A DNA stretch of 13,268 nt from positions 1 through 13,268 of the forward strand of contig DVOR01000022.1 of assembly GCA_018713405.1 (NCBI GenBank). The letters are read 5' to 3'. The notes beneath the pieces were generated by a model, which did no database searches, was not told where the DNA came from, and worked only from the letters and a program-made list of their open reading frames with translations. This document shows positions 6,869-13,268 of this stretch, one piece after another (positions within the stretch are counted from its first letter, which is position 1; every line of letters starts with the position of its first letter). This DNA comes from Candidatus Spyradenecus faecavium. Lineage in GTDB: Bacteria; Verrucomicrobiota; Kiritimatiellia; RFP12; DVOR01. Position numbers and translations under genes: made by a program.

Positions 6869-8043
6869 GGCGTCTCCTGTTTCGCGGGGGCCTCGCCGAG
6901 GGCGCGGACCCGGCGTTCGGCGCGCGGCAGGCGCACGGTGAAGCACGTGCCCTCGCCGGCGTGGCTGGCGCAGGTGATGGCGCCGCCATGCGCCTGGACG
7001 ATCCGCCGCACGATCATCAGGCCCAGGCCGTTGCCCTTCGCCTTGGTCGTGACGTACGGGTCGAAGATGCGCCCCAGCAGCTCCTCGGGGATGCCCGTGC
7101 CGTTGTCGAGCACCGAGACGTTCACCCACGCGTCGTCCACCGTCACGGTCACGCCGATGCGCCCGCCGTCGGGCACGGCGTCCATCGCGTTCTTGACGAG
7201 GTTGAAGAAGACCTGCTCCAGCTGCTGCGCGTCCAGGAAGATCTCCGGCACCGCCTCCGGCACCGTCCGCGCGAGGGCGATGTGCCGCTGCTCCAGGTCC
7301 GGCGCCAGGAGGCGGAGCGTCGCGTCCACCACGTCGCGCACATTCCCGCGGGAGAGGTTGGGCTTGGTCGGGCGGATGGCCGCGAGGAACCGGCGCAGGA
7401 TGCCGTCCAGCCGCGTCACCTCGCGCTCCGCCACCGTCGTCAGGCCACCGAGCGAGGCGCGCAGGGCCTCGTCCTTCACGCTGCGCAGCTCGCGGTTCAG
7501 CAGCTGCAGATGGATGGTCAGGGCGTTGAGCGGGTTGCCGATCTCGTGCGCCACCCCGGCCGCGAGGGTCTTCACCGCCGCCAGCCGCTCGTCGGCCAAC
7601 GCGTTCTCCTCGGCCAGACGCTCCCGCGTCACGTCGCGCAGGATGAGGAGCAGCTCCGTGCGCCCGTCATAAGCCACCGGCCGCGCGTAGAACGCCACCA
7701 CCCGACGCTCCGGGTACGCCAGCTCCACCTCCCGCGTCTCGATCCGCGCCCAATCCGTCACCTGCTGGCGCAACAGCGCCTCCACGCCCCAATCCCGCAG
7801 GTAACGCCCCAGCGACTTCCCGCGCCGCTCCTCCGCGTCGAAGCCGATCATCCGCTCCGCCGCGCGGTTCGCGTAGAGCAGGCGCATCCCGTCGCCCACC
7901 ACCACCAACCCCTCGTCGATGGACTGGAAGAGCGTCTCCAGAAACCCGCGCTCCCGCGCCAGCTCCGCGATATGCGCCTCCGCGACCGGCGCCTCGATCC
8001 TGTCCAGCCGCGACACGAACTTGTCGAAGAATCCCTGTCTCAT
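6865..8043 (-). CDS. PAS-domain sensor histidine kinase, cytoplasmic, NtrB-like
   Basis: This 392-residue kinase should phosphorylate the NtrC-type regulator encoded next to it. A PAS domain spans about residues 30-140, with the typical VVVGDGMRLLYANRAAERMIGF and ILRDVTRERLAEE stretches. It is followed by the dimerisation/phospho-acceptor region with His166 (AAGVAHEIGNPLNAL, 161-175) and the HATPase domain: N box NLVKNAMDA (281-289), G1 DNGTGIP (313-319), F box IFDPYVTTK (326-334) and G2 GNGLGL (337-342). No signal peptide or membrane segment is visible, so it probably senses an internal signal through its PAS domain. The ATG at 8043 was chosen because a TATAAT box ends 6 nt before it and the PAS/coiled N-terminus fits. 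The reading frame stays open further upstream, across the promoter region, with no plausible domain. Confidence 0.95.
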   Translation of the reverse strand: MRQGFFDKFVSRLDRIEAPVAEAHIAELARERGFLETLFQSIDEGLVVVGDGMRLLYANRAAERMIGFDAEERRGKSLGRYLRDWGVEALLRQQVTDWARIETREVELAYPERRVVAFYARPVAYDGRTELLLILRDVTRERLAEENALADERLAAVKTLAAGVAHEIGNPLNALTIHLQLLNRELRSVKDEALRASLGGLTTVAEREVTRLDGILRRFLAAIRPTKPNLSRGNVRDVVDATLRLLAPDLEQRHIALARTVPEAVPEIFLDAQQLEQVFFNLVKNAMDAVPDGGRIGVTVTVDDAWVNVSVLDNGTGIPEELLGRIFDPYVTTKAKGNGLGLMIVRRIVQAHGGAITCASHAGEGTCFTVRLPRAERRVRALGEAPAKQETP

Positions 8044-8049
8044 GCCCCC

Positions 8050-8055
8050 ATTATA
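8050..8055 (-). promoter_or_regulatory. -10 element of the kinase operon, predicted leaderless start
   Basis: On the minus strand a perfect TATAAT (8055 to 8050) is followed by GGGGGC and then the ATG at 8043. RNA polymerase normally starts about 7 nt after the -10 box, which is the A of the ATG itself. The upstream -35 is poor; GCGACA (8076-8071) with a 15-bp spacer is the best candidate. No Shine-Dalgarno sequence fits in the 6-nt gap, which agrees with a leaderless mRNA. Confidence 0.7.
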
Positions 8056-8191
8056 CCGCAACGGACGTGTTGTCGCACACTCGCCCAAGCAATCACTGAC
8101 GTCCGAGTAAAGTTGGGAAAGTCTGCCGATGGAACCGTCGACCTCCTCTCCCCGCCCCGGACCTCCCCTCGCCTTTCCCTCCCGAACTTGT

Positions 8192-8220
8192 TTGCGCAAT
8201 GCGGGCCGGTGTGGTATGCT
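8192..8220 (+). promoter_or_regulatory. putative promoter of the folD operon
   Basis: TTGCGC (8192-8197), a 17-bp spacer ending in TGG, and TATGCT (8215-8220) make a plausible sigma-70-type promoter with an extended -10. Transcription would start near 8227, giving a leader of about 26 nt before folD. It faces away from the kinase promoter at 8050-8055 across a 209-bp divergent intergenic region. Confidence 0.6.
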
Positions 8221-8252
8221 GTAGGCGTAAATCGAGAAAGCGAGCGCATGAA

Positions 8253-9146
8253 ATGATGGCTGAGTGCATTGACGGCAAGGCCTTGGCGGCGGAAACGCGC
8301 GCAAAGGTCAAGGCGGGTGTCGAGGAACTGAAGGCCAGGACGGGCATCGTGCCCGGGCTCGGCGTGGTGCTGGTGGGGGATGACCCGGCCTCGCGCAGCT
8401 ACGTCACGGCCAAGGAACGCGCCTTGGAGGAGGCCGGCATGCGCTCGGTGGACGTCCGTCTGCCGGCGGAGACGTCGCAGGACGAGCTGCTCGCGGTCAT
8501 CGCGCGGTTGAACGCGAACCCGCAGGTGCATGGCATCCTGGTGCAACTGCCTTTGCCCAAGGGGCTGGACGCCGAGGCCGTCATCCAGGCCATCGCGCCG
8601 GAGAAGGACGTGGACGGCTTCACGCCGATCAACGTGGGCCGGATGATCCTGGGCCAGCCTTGCTTCCTGCCCTGCACGCCCCACGGGGTGTTGCGCCTCC
8701 TGCAGAAGGCCGGGGCCGTCACGCGCGGCGCCCATGCCGTGGTGGTGGGCCGCAGCGACATCGTGGGCCGCCCGCTCGCCAATCTCCTGTCGCGCAAGGC
8801 GCCCGACGGCGACGCGACCGTCACGCTCTGCCACTCCGCGACGCCGGACCTGGCGCGCTTCACGCGCGAGGCCGACATCCTGATCGTGGCCACGGGCCGC
8901 CCCCACACCGTCACCGGCGACATGGTCAAGCCCGGCGCCGTCGTCATCGACGTGGGCGTGAACCGCGTGCCGGACCCGACCGCGCAGCGGGGCTACCGCC
9001 TGCGCGGCGATTGCGATTTCGAGAGCGTGGCGCGGGTGGCCTCAAAGGTCACGCCCGTGCCCGGCGGCGTCGGCCCCATGACCATCGCCATGTTGCTTGA
9101 GAACACCCTGGTGGCCGCGCAGCGCGCGGCGGGAGGCCAATCGTGA
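8253..9146 (+). CDS. folD: Bifunctional methylenetetrahydrofolate dehydrogenase/cyclohydrolase
   Basis: FolD interconverts 5,10-methylene-, 5,10-methenyl- and 10-formyl-tetrahydrofolate with NADP(H) in the cytoplasm, feeding purine and formyl-Met synthesis. The 297-residue product is close to the usual 285-300. The catalytic set is complete: YVTAK (Tyr50, Lys54), VQLPLP (Gln98), KDVDGF (Asp121) and the PCTP segment (140-143). The Rossmann part has VVVGRSDIVGRPL (163-175), ADILIVATGRP (207-217) and GAVVIDVGVNR (228-238), and the C-terminal PVPGGVGPMTIAMLLENT (268-285) is the family signature. Two ATGs in a row (8253 and 8256) are both possible starts; the second gives MAECIDG, closer to known FolD N-termini. 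The ribosome binding site is weak. It leads an operon with the unknown gene at 9143 and probably murG. Confidence 0.97.
   Translation: MMAECIDGKALAAETRAKVKAGVEELKARTGIVPGLGVVLVGDDPASRSYVTAKERALEEAGMRSVDVRLPAETSQDELLAVIARLNANPQVHGILVQLPLPKGLDAEAVIQAIAPEKDVDGFTPINVGRMILGQPCFLPCTPHGVLRLLQKAGAVTRGAHAVVVGRSDIVGRPLANLLSRKAPDGDATVTLCHSATPDLARFTREADILIVATGRPHTVTGDMVKPGAVVIDVGVNRVPDPTAQRGYRLRGDCDFESVARVASKVTPVPGGVGPMTIAMLLENTLVAAQRAAGGQS
9131..9136 (+). promoter_or_regulatory. Shine-Dalgarno sequence supporting a GTG start
   Basis: GGGAGG near the 3' end of folD lies 6 nt before the GTG at 9143, which overlaps the folD TGA by 4 bp (GTGA). It supports this non-ATG start for the following gene. Confidence 0.75.
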
Positions 9147-11107
9147 GCACGGACACCGACGACATCATCCGCTTGGGACCCGAGATTTTCGCGAAGGACG
9201 CCAAGGGCGCCCTGCAGACGCGCATCGGCACCATCTTCCTGCGCACGCCTGGCCTCGTCACCATCCGCGGCATCCACGCCATGCAGCGCCTGGCCTTCAT
9301 CGACGCCGTCAACAAGCGCCGCGTGGCCCAGGGCCTGCCCAAGCTCACCCCGCGCGAGGAGGAGGCCGAGATCGCCGAGAGCGTCGACCTCCTCTTCGAC
9401 GAGAACTACGCCCTCATCCGCCCCGACCCGGACAACATGCCCGTGGCCATCCGCGGCGACGAGTTCCTGCAGAAGTTCGTCTCCAAGCGCAAGATCCGCT
9501 ACCTGAACATCCAGAACCGACAGGTGCGCGACGCCCTGCGCACGCGCGGCGAGGCCTGGCGCATGGCCCCCGTGCCGCGCTTCGAGGAGGAGATCCGCGC
9601 CCTCATCGAGAACGCCCGCGTGGGCATCGACGGCCGCGCCATCTACTACTACAACCACCTCACCGGCACGCGTTTCCTCACCCTCGGCGCCTTCCGCTCC
9701 CTCGGCGACCTGCCCGCCGAAGAGCTCCGCGTCCTGCTCGAGGAAATCCACGTCAACGCCGGGCGCACCAACCGCTTCGCCAATCCCGAGATCGACTCCC
9801 TCCCCCACGGCGCGCTCCCCGCCGAGCTCGTCCAGGGGATGGACTTCGCCGCGATGGACGAGCCGACGCTCCGCGCCACCTACCGCCGCCTGCTCGACGC
9901 CTTCACCGCCGCCGTCGACGACCCCTGCCTGCGCGACGACGACCCGGACGACCCCGGCTGGCGCAAGGCCCTCTCCGCCGCCCTCATCGAGGCCCCAAAC
10001 GAAACCGGCGTCTCCTCCGTCATCGAGGGCCTCTCCCCCGAATACTTCATGCAGATCGAGTGGCTCCCCGGCGGCCGCGTGGAGGAGGGCGAACTCTTCT
10101 TCGACCCCATCTTCCAGGAGGCCGACCGCCACCCCGACGACGAGGCCCTCAGCCACCTCTGCGACCCGCGCGCCCGCGCCATCCTCTTCAACTACGTCCG
10201 CGAGTACTCCCAGATCGAGTATGTCAACATCGGGCGCACCCGCCGCTCCCTCTCCCAGCGCAAGGGCCAAGGCCCCCGCGCCCTCGTCTACATCGTCGAG
10301 CTCAAGGAGCGCCACCGCCCGCGCCCGCAGGTCAAAATCATCCGCATCCAGCGTTGGACCGTCGCCACCCACCTCGCCGCCGGCCGCCCCCTCCTCCAGG
10401 CCATCATCGATGCCGAGGACTACACCGACTACGTGATGGACCGCCGCCTCGGCGCGCGCCAGCTGGGCATGCACCTGCCGCCCCTCATGATGCCGCGCAC
10501 CTTCCGCGAGGTCGTCAAGGCCCCCGACGGCACCACCCACAGCGTCCAGACCGGCTACTTCGAGCGCGACTACATCTCCGGCTTCGCCACCAACAAGATC
10601 CCCGAGACCTTCTACGCCTCCTCCGCCTTCCGCCAGGGCCTCTGCCGCCTCCTCGGCCAGGCCGCCGCCCCCAACATCATCGTCGGCCGCGCCGCCGTCG
10701 AGGGCGGCCGCACCATCTTCGACGACGGCGACGAGGTCATCCTCCTCAACGCCTTTCAGCTCCCCGACCGCCTCATCCTCGCCGAGCCCACCGGCTCCTT
10801 CGTCAACTACAAGCGCCCCTACGGCGAGACCATCGCCGACTACGCCGCGGCCATGAACCGCCGCAAGCACCTCTTCCCCGACTTCAAGCTCGCCGCCCGC
10901 ACCTTCGTGGAGAGCTTCGAGGACGAGCTCACCCGCATCCAGCGCCTCTACCGCGAACGCCGCGCCGGCTTCGACGGCCTCTTCCGCGACCGCCCCATCG
11001 ACGAAAACGGCTCCATCTCCTGGCGCTGGAAGTGCGTCCTCGAACGCCTCGACAACGTCAACGCCCACGCCCTCGCCCGCCAACTCATGGACTGCATCGA
11101 CCTCTGA
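9143..11107 (+). CDS. conserved-looking protein of unknown function, 654 aa, folD-murG interval
   Basis: I do not recognise this protein. It is acidic and Arg-rich, with no signal peptide or membrane segment, so it is likely cytoplasmic. Its N-terminal half (1-300) is mostly helical in appearance. The C-terminal part (about 360-570) contains, in order, GRTRRSL (364-370), ALVYIVELKE (380-389), VKIIRIQRW (397-405), YFERDYISGF (472-481), FRQGLCRLLG (496-505), PNIIVGR (510-516) and TIFDDGDEVILLN (524-536). A beta-strand lysine, an Asn-Ile-Ile-Val strand and an Asp-rich turn resemble the order seen in protein-kinase-like folds (Lys398, Asn511, Asp527/528), but this is a weak visual resemblance. 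That it is a real gene is supported by its long intact frame, the GTGA overlap with folD, a good ribosome binding site and the 2-bp gap to murG. Its codon use changes from mixed CTG/CTC leucines to nearly pure CTC after about position 9660. Confidence 0.85.
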   Translation: MSTDTDDIIRLGPEIFAKDAKGALQTRIGTIFLRTPGLVTIRGIHAMQRLAFIDAVNKRRVAQGLPKLTPREEEAEIAESVDLLFDENYALIRPDPDNMPVAIRGDEFLQKFVSKRKIRYLNIQNRQVRDALRTRGEAWRMAPVPRFEEEIRALIENARVGIDGRAIYYYNHLTGTRFLTLGAFRSLGDLPAEELRVLLEEIHVNAGRTNRFANPEIDSLPHGALPAELVQGMDFAAMDEPTLRATYRRLLDAFTAAVDDPCLRDDDPDDPGWRKALSAALIEAPNETGVSSVIEGLSPEYFMQIEWLPGGRVEEGELFFDPIFQEADRHPDDEALSHLCDPRARAILFNYVREYSQIEYVNIGRTRRSLSQRKGQGPRALVYIVELKERHRPRPQVKIIRIQRWTVATHLAAGRPLLQAIIDAEDYTDYVMDRRLGARQLGMHLPPLMMPRTFREVVKAPDGTTHSVQTGYFERDYISGFATNKIPETFYASSAFRQGLCRLLGQAAAPNIIVGRAAVEGGRTIFDDGDEVILLNAFQLPDRLILAEPTGSFVNYKRPYGETIADYAAAMNRRKHLFPDFKLAARTFVESFEDELTRIQRLYRERRAGFDGLFRDRPIDENGSISWRWKCVLERLDNVNAHALARQLMDCIDL

Positions 11108-11109
11108 CC

Positions 11110-12180
11110 ATGCCCACCACCAAACGCATCGCCATCGCCTGCGGCGGCACCGGCGGCCACATCAACCCCGCCCTCGCCGTCGCCGAACGCCTCCGCGTGG
11201 GCGGCCACGCCCTCGCCCTCATCCTCTCCGGCACCCGCCCCGCCGAACGCCAGGCCGCCGAATCGTGGCAAGGCCCCCTCCTCCGCTCCGGCGCCCGCCC
11301 CATCACCGACCCGCGCAACCTCGCGGCCATCCTCCGTTGCCGCGCCTTCCTCAAGCGCTTCCGCCCCGACGTCCTCCTCGCCACCGGCGGCTACACCAGC
11401 TTCGCCCCCGTCGTCGCCGCACGCCTCCTCCGCATCCCCGTCGTCCTGCACGAAGCCAACTCCCTCCCCGGCCGCGCCACCCGCTTCCTCTCCAAGCGCC
11501 TCCGCGTCGCCGCCGTCGCCACCTCCTTCACCGAGACCGCCACCCGCCTGCCCTGGGCCAACGTCGTCCACACCGGACTCCCCCTCCGCCAGCGCGTCCT
11601 CGACGCCCTCGCCCGCGCCGAGGCCGCCCGCACCGACGAAAGGCAGGGCTTCCACGTCCTCGTCACCGGCGGCAGCCAAGGCGCCCACGGACTCAACCTC
11701 CTCGTCGCCCCCATCCTCGCCTCCCTCGCCCTCAGCGACAGGCACGTCACCGTCACCCACCAATGCGGCGCGGCCGACGTCGACGCCCTGCGCCAAACCT
11801 ACGCCCAGACCCCCAAACAGGTCGAGGTCCTCCCCTTCATCGAGGACATGGGCGCCGCCTACGCCCGCGCCGACCTCGTCATCGCCCGCGCCGGCGCCGC
11901 CACCTGCTTCGAGCTCGCCCGCGCCGCCATCCCCGCCATCTTCATCCCCCTCCCCACCGCCGCCGACGACCACCAGCGCCTCAACGCCCAAGCCCTCGTC
12001 GCCTGCGGCGGCGCCCTCTGCGTCGACCAGAACGGCCCAGCCGCCAACCTCGCCGAGGCCATCCGCCAGCTCTACTCCGACCCCCTCCTGCGCAAAATCA
12101 TGCGCCAGGCCCTCCAAGACCTCCCCCACCCCGACGCCACCCAGGCCCTCGCCAAGCTCATCCTCGAAAGCGCCAGGTGA
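11110..12180 (+). CDS. murG: MurG, UDP-GlcNAc transferase making lipid II
   Basis: MurG transfers GlcNAc from UDP-GlcNAc to lipid I at the inner face of the membrane, forming lipid II for peptidoglycan. The 356-residue protein is of normal length. The N-terminal domain has GGTGGHINPAL (12-22), ATGGYTSFAPV (91-101) and HEANSLPGRATR (114-125). The C-terminal nucleotide-binding domain has VTGGSQGAHGLN (185-196), the HQCG strand (217-220), FIEDMGAAYARADLVIARAG (243-262), Glu268 and PLPTAADDHQRLNA (280-293). The ATG lies 2 bp after the preceding stop; no clear Shine-Dalgarno sequence is seen, so it may rely on coupling to that gene. murG usually sits in the dcw division cluster between ftsW and murC; none of those neighbours is here. 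Leu and Val codons are almost all CTC and GTC. Confidence 0.96.
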   Translation: MPTTKRIAIACGGTGGHINPALAVAERLRVGGHALALILSGTRPAERQAAESWQGPLLRSGARPITDPRNLAAILRCRAFLKRFRPDVLLATGGYTSFAPVVAARLLRIPVVLHEANSLPGRATRFLSKRLRVAAVATSFTETATRLPWANVVHTGLPLRQRVLDALARAEAARTDERQGFHVLVTGGSQGAHGLNLLVAPILASLALSDRHVTVTHQCGAADVDALRQTYAQTPKQVEVLPFIEDMGAAYARADLVIARAGAATCFELARAAIPAIFIPLPTAADDHQRLNAQALVACGGALCVDQNGPAANLAEAIRQLYSDPLLRKIMRQALQDLPHPDATQALAKLILESAR

Positions 12181-12192
12181 CGCCCCTTCGGC

Positions 12193-12227
12193 AAAAAGGC
12201 CCCGGACGGTTGTCCGGGGCCTTTTTT
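12193..12227. terminator. bidirectional intrinsic terminator between murG and the glycosyltransferase
   Basis: A perfect 10-bp stem, GGCCCCGGAC (12198-12207) pairing with GTCCGGGGCC (12212-12221), with loop GGTT, is flanked by AAAAA on the left (12193-12197) and TTTTTT on the right (12222-12227). It can therefore stop transcription from murG on the plus strand and from the glycosyltransferase gene on the minus strand. The last T of the right tract is also part of the glycosyltransferase stop codon. Confidence 0.93.
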
Positions 12228-13222
12228 CATCGCTCCCACCAGCGTTTTGTCAGCCACCCGCGCGTGGACCAGTGGCAGTAGTGCAGGGGGATCCAGGGAT
12301 ACCTGCGACCCATCGCGGGAATCCGCGCCAGCGTGCACAGTGCCAGGCCGATCAGCCGCGTGTAGAGGCGATAGGCAATCCAGCGCGGCCACGACAGTCC
12401 CGTCGCTTCCTTCAGCGTCTTCCCGAAGGTCTCCCGCACGTAGTGCACCCACACCGCGTTGGCGTCGCTATAGCCGAACTTCCCGAAGCAGGGCTCCCAT
12501 GGCTTGCGTCCCGCCAAGTGCACGCACCCCTGCGGCCCCGGCCCAAAGATTTTCCCGCCCAGCGTCCCCCACCGAAGCGGCAACAGGCCGATATGCCCGG
12601 CGCACGCCAGGTTCAACGCGTCCTGGTCGGGGCAGGGAAGCGTAGGGTGGGCCTTCAGCGCCTCGATGCACCGGTCGAAGAGCCGATGCTCGCGAAAGGC
12701 CCTCAAGTTCATGATGACGAAGCCGGAGCAGATGTACGAGGGCGGGTCCAGCGGCACGTTGTGCTCCTTGAACCAAGACGCGTTCATCAAGGGGATGACC
12801 GTGTCCTGTTGCCCTTGGATGTACTTATCTGGGTCAAAAAGCGGAATGACCTCGAGAGGGTCGCCGAGAAAAAGCGTGTCGCCGTCCGCATAGAGGCACC
12901 ATTCCGTCTCGGGCAACAGCTCGCCCAGGCAGAGCCGCCCGTAGGCGCCCCGGCTGTACCGCCACGTCCGGAAGTCATCGAATTGGCTGATGTCGATGGG
13001 GTGACGGTGCACCTCGACCGCCGGCGCGATTGACCGCAGGTGCCCGGCAAAGGCCTCCCAGGCGGCGTCCGAGATGCCGCAATCGAGGATATGCGCCACC
13101 AGGTCCTCCGGCCGGCTCGCCAGATTCGCCGCGCTGCACAGCGACACCTGCACGTAAAACAGATAGGGCTCGTCCGTGGCGTAGACCAGGTGGAGCTTTT
13201 GCCCTTGTCGCGACGGTTCCAT
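12227..13222 (-). CDS. glycosyltransferase family 8 protein
   Basis: This 331-residue protein has the GT8 layout of retaining, metal-dependent glycosyltransferases (the LPS glucosyl/galactosyltransferase and glycogenin group). It begins with HLVYATDEPYLFYVQVSLCS (11-30), has the metal-binding DxD motif in YADGDTLFLGD (111-121; DGD at 113-115), the acceptor-side SGFVIMNLRAF (166-176), PDQDALN (198-204) and the diagnostic HLAGRKPW (235-242), the usual H-x-x-G-x-KPW site. A hydrophobic/basic C-terminal part (about 280-331) may sit on the membrane surface. It likely adds a sugar to LPS, capsule or another surface glycan, though donor and acceptor cannot be read from the sequence. The ATG is fixed by AGGAGG 8 nt upstream. 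It is transcribed toward murG and shares its terminator. Its codon use is less C-biased than that of murG, so it may have a different history. Confidence 0.92.
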   Translation of the reverse strand: MEPSRQGQKLHLVYATDEPYLFYVQVSLCSAANLASRPEDLVAHILDCGISDAAWEAFAGHLRSIAPAVEVHRHPIDISQFDDFRTWRYSRGAYGRLCLGELLPETEWCLYADGDTLFLGDPLEVIPLFDPDKYIQGQQDTVIPLMNASWFKEHNVPLDPPSYICSGFVIMNLRAFREHRLFDRCIEALKAHPTLPCPDQDALNLACAGHIGLLPLRWGTLGGKIFGPGPQGCVHLAGRKPWEPCFGKFGYSDANAVWVHYVRETFGKTLKEATGLSWPRWIAYRLYTRLIGLALCTLARIPAMGRRYPWIPLHYCHWSTRGWLTKRWWER

Positions 13223-13230
13223 GCGCGGTA

Positions 13231-13236
13231 CCTCCT
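13231..13236 (-). promoter_or_regulatory. Shine-Dalgarno sequence of the glycosyltransferase gene
   Basis: On the minus strand AGGAGG (13236 to 13231) lies 8 nt before the ATG at 13222, a perfect match that fixes the start. An AATCAGGA element is repeated directly with an 11-bp period (13251-13244 and 13240-13233), the second copy overlapping this site. The window ends before a promoter can be identified. Confidence 0.85.
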
Positions 13237-13268
13237 GATTGCGTCCTGATTAGGGTTCCTGAGCGGGG

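Noticed and set aside
8530..8546. TGGCATCCTGGTGCAA resembling a sigma-54 promoter
   Set aside because: The spacing and the -12 part do not match the consensus, and it lies inside the folD coding region with no gene starting downstream that would need it.
8993..11083. A 696-codon open frame on the minus strand, opposite the end of folD and the 654-aa gene
   Set aside because: It has no recognisable domain, a repetitive Gly/Ala/Val/Glu/Asp composition and is the expected mirror of genes whose third positions are nearly all C. The plus-strand genes have ribosome binding sites and tight operon spacing.
9097..11109. N-terminal extension of murG into a 1027-codon open frame
   Set aside because: The part before 11110 is Arg/Pro/His-rich low complexity and overlaps the 654-aa gene; known MurG proteins start right at the GGTGGH domain, as here from 11110.
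13250..13258. TTAGGGTT near the window end as a further copy of the lepA-upstream palindrome
   Set aside because: Only half of the palindrome is present, with no CCCTAA partner arm; too short to count.

Overview
The window is a GC-rich, gene-dense bacterial chromosome segment with nine protein-coding genes, four of them clear housekeeping genes (a type IIA topoisomerase A subunit, lepA, folD, murG). No rRNA, tRNA, transposase, phage gene or CRISPR array was seen. The organism makes peptidoglycan (murG) and has sigma-54-type regulation (an NtrC-family activator with an intact GAFTGA motif). The composition, the TGG-TATGCT type of promoter and the style of the intergenic repeats remind me of the PVC group (Verrucomicrobiota/Kiritimatiellota), but that is only an impression; a search with LepA or the topoisomerase would settle it.

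Layout. (1) 1-2151 (+): topoisomerase IV/gyrase A subunit, probably the distal gene of an operon that begins upstream of the window, closed by a strong intrinsic terminator at 2172-2201. (2) 2152-2475: the one long non-coding stretch. It holds the terminator, a 4 x 8 bp tandem repeat, a perfect 13-bp-stem hairpin and an array of four palindromes related to AAACCCTTAGGGTTT, spaced 21-22 bp apart, ending about 60 bp upstream of the inferred lepA start of transcription. (3) 2476-4802 (+): lepA followed by a one-base-overlapping divergent-PAP2 membrane protein gene. (4) 8043-4809 (-): a three-gene unit consisting of a PAS histidine kinase, an NtrC-type response regulator and an exported protein with eight CxxCxGxG motifs. 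The genes are joined by two 4-bp ATGA stop/start overlaps. The kinase promoter puts the predicted transcript start at or next to the ATG. (5) 8253-12180 (+): folD, a 654-residue protein I do not recognise, and murG, packed with a 4-bp overlap and a 2-bp gap and closed by a bidirectional terminator. (6) 13222-12227 (-): a family 8 glycosyltransferase that converges on murG and shares that terminator.

The most interesting items are the two-component operon ending in an exported cysteine-rich CxxCxGxG protein, the helically phased palindrome array in front of lepA, the unknown 654-residue protein between folD and murG (its C-terminal part has a weak kinase-like layout), and the leaderless or nearly leaderless starts of the histidine kinase gene and lepA. 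A strong bias towards C-ending codons appears to rise from the promoter-proximal to the distal genes in several operons. It also creates very long spurious ORFs in other frames, which I have left out.
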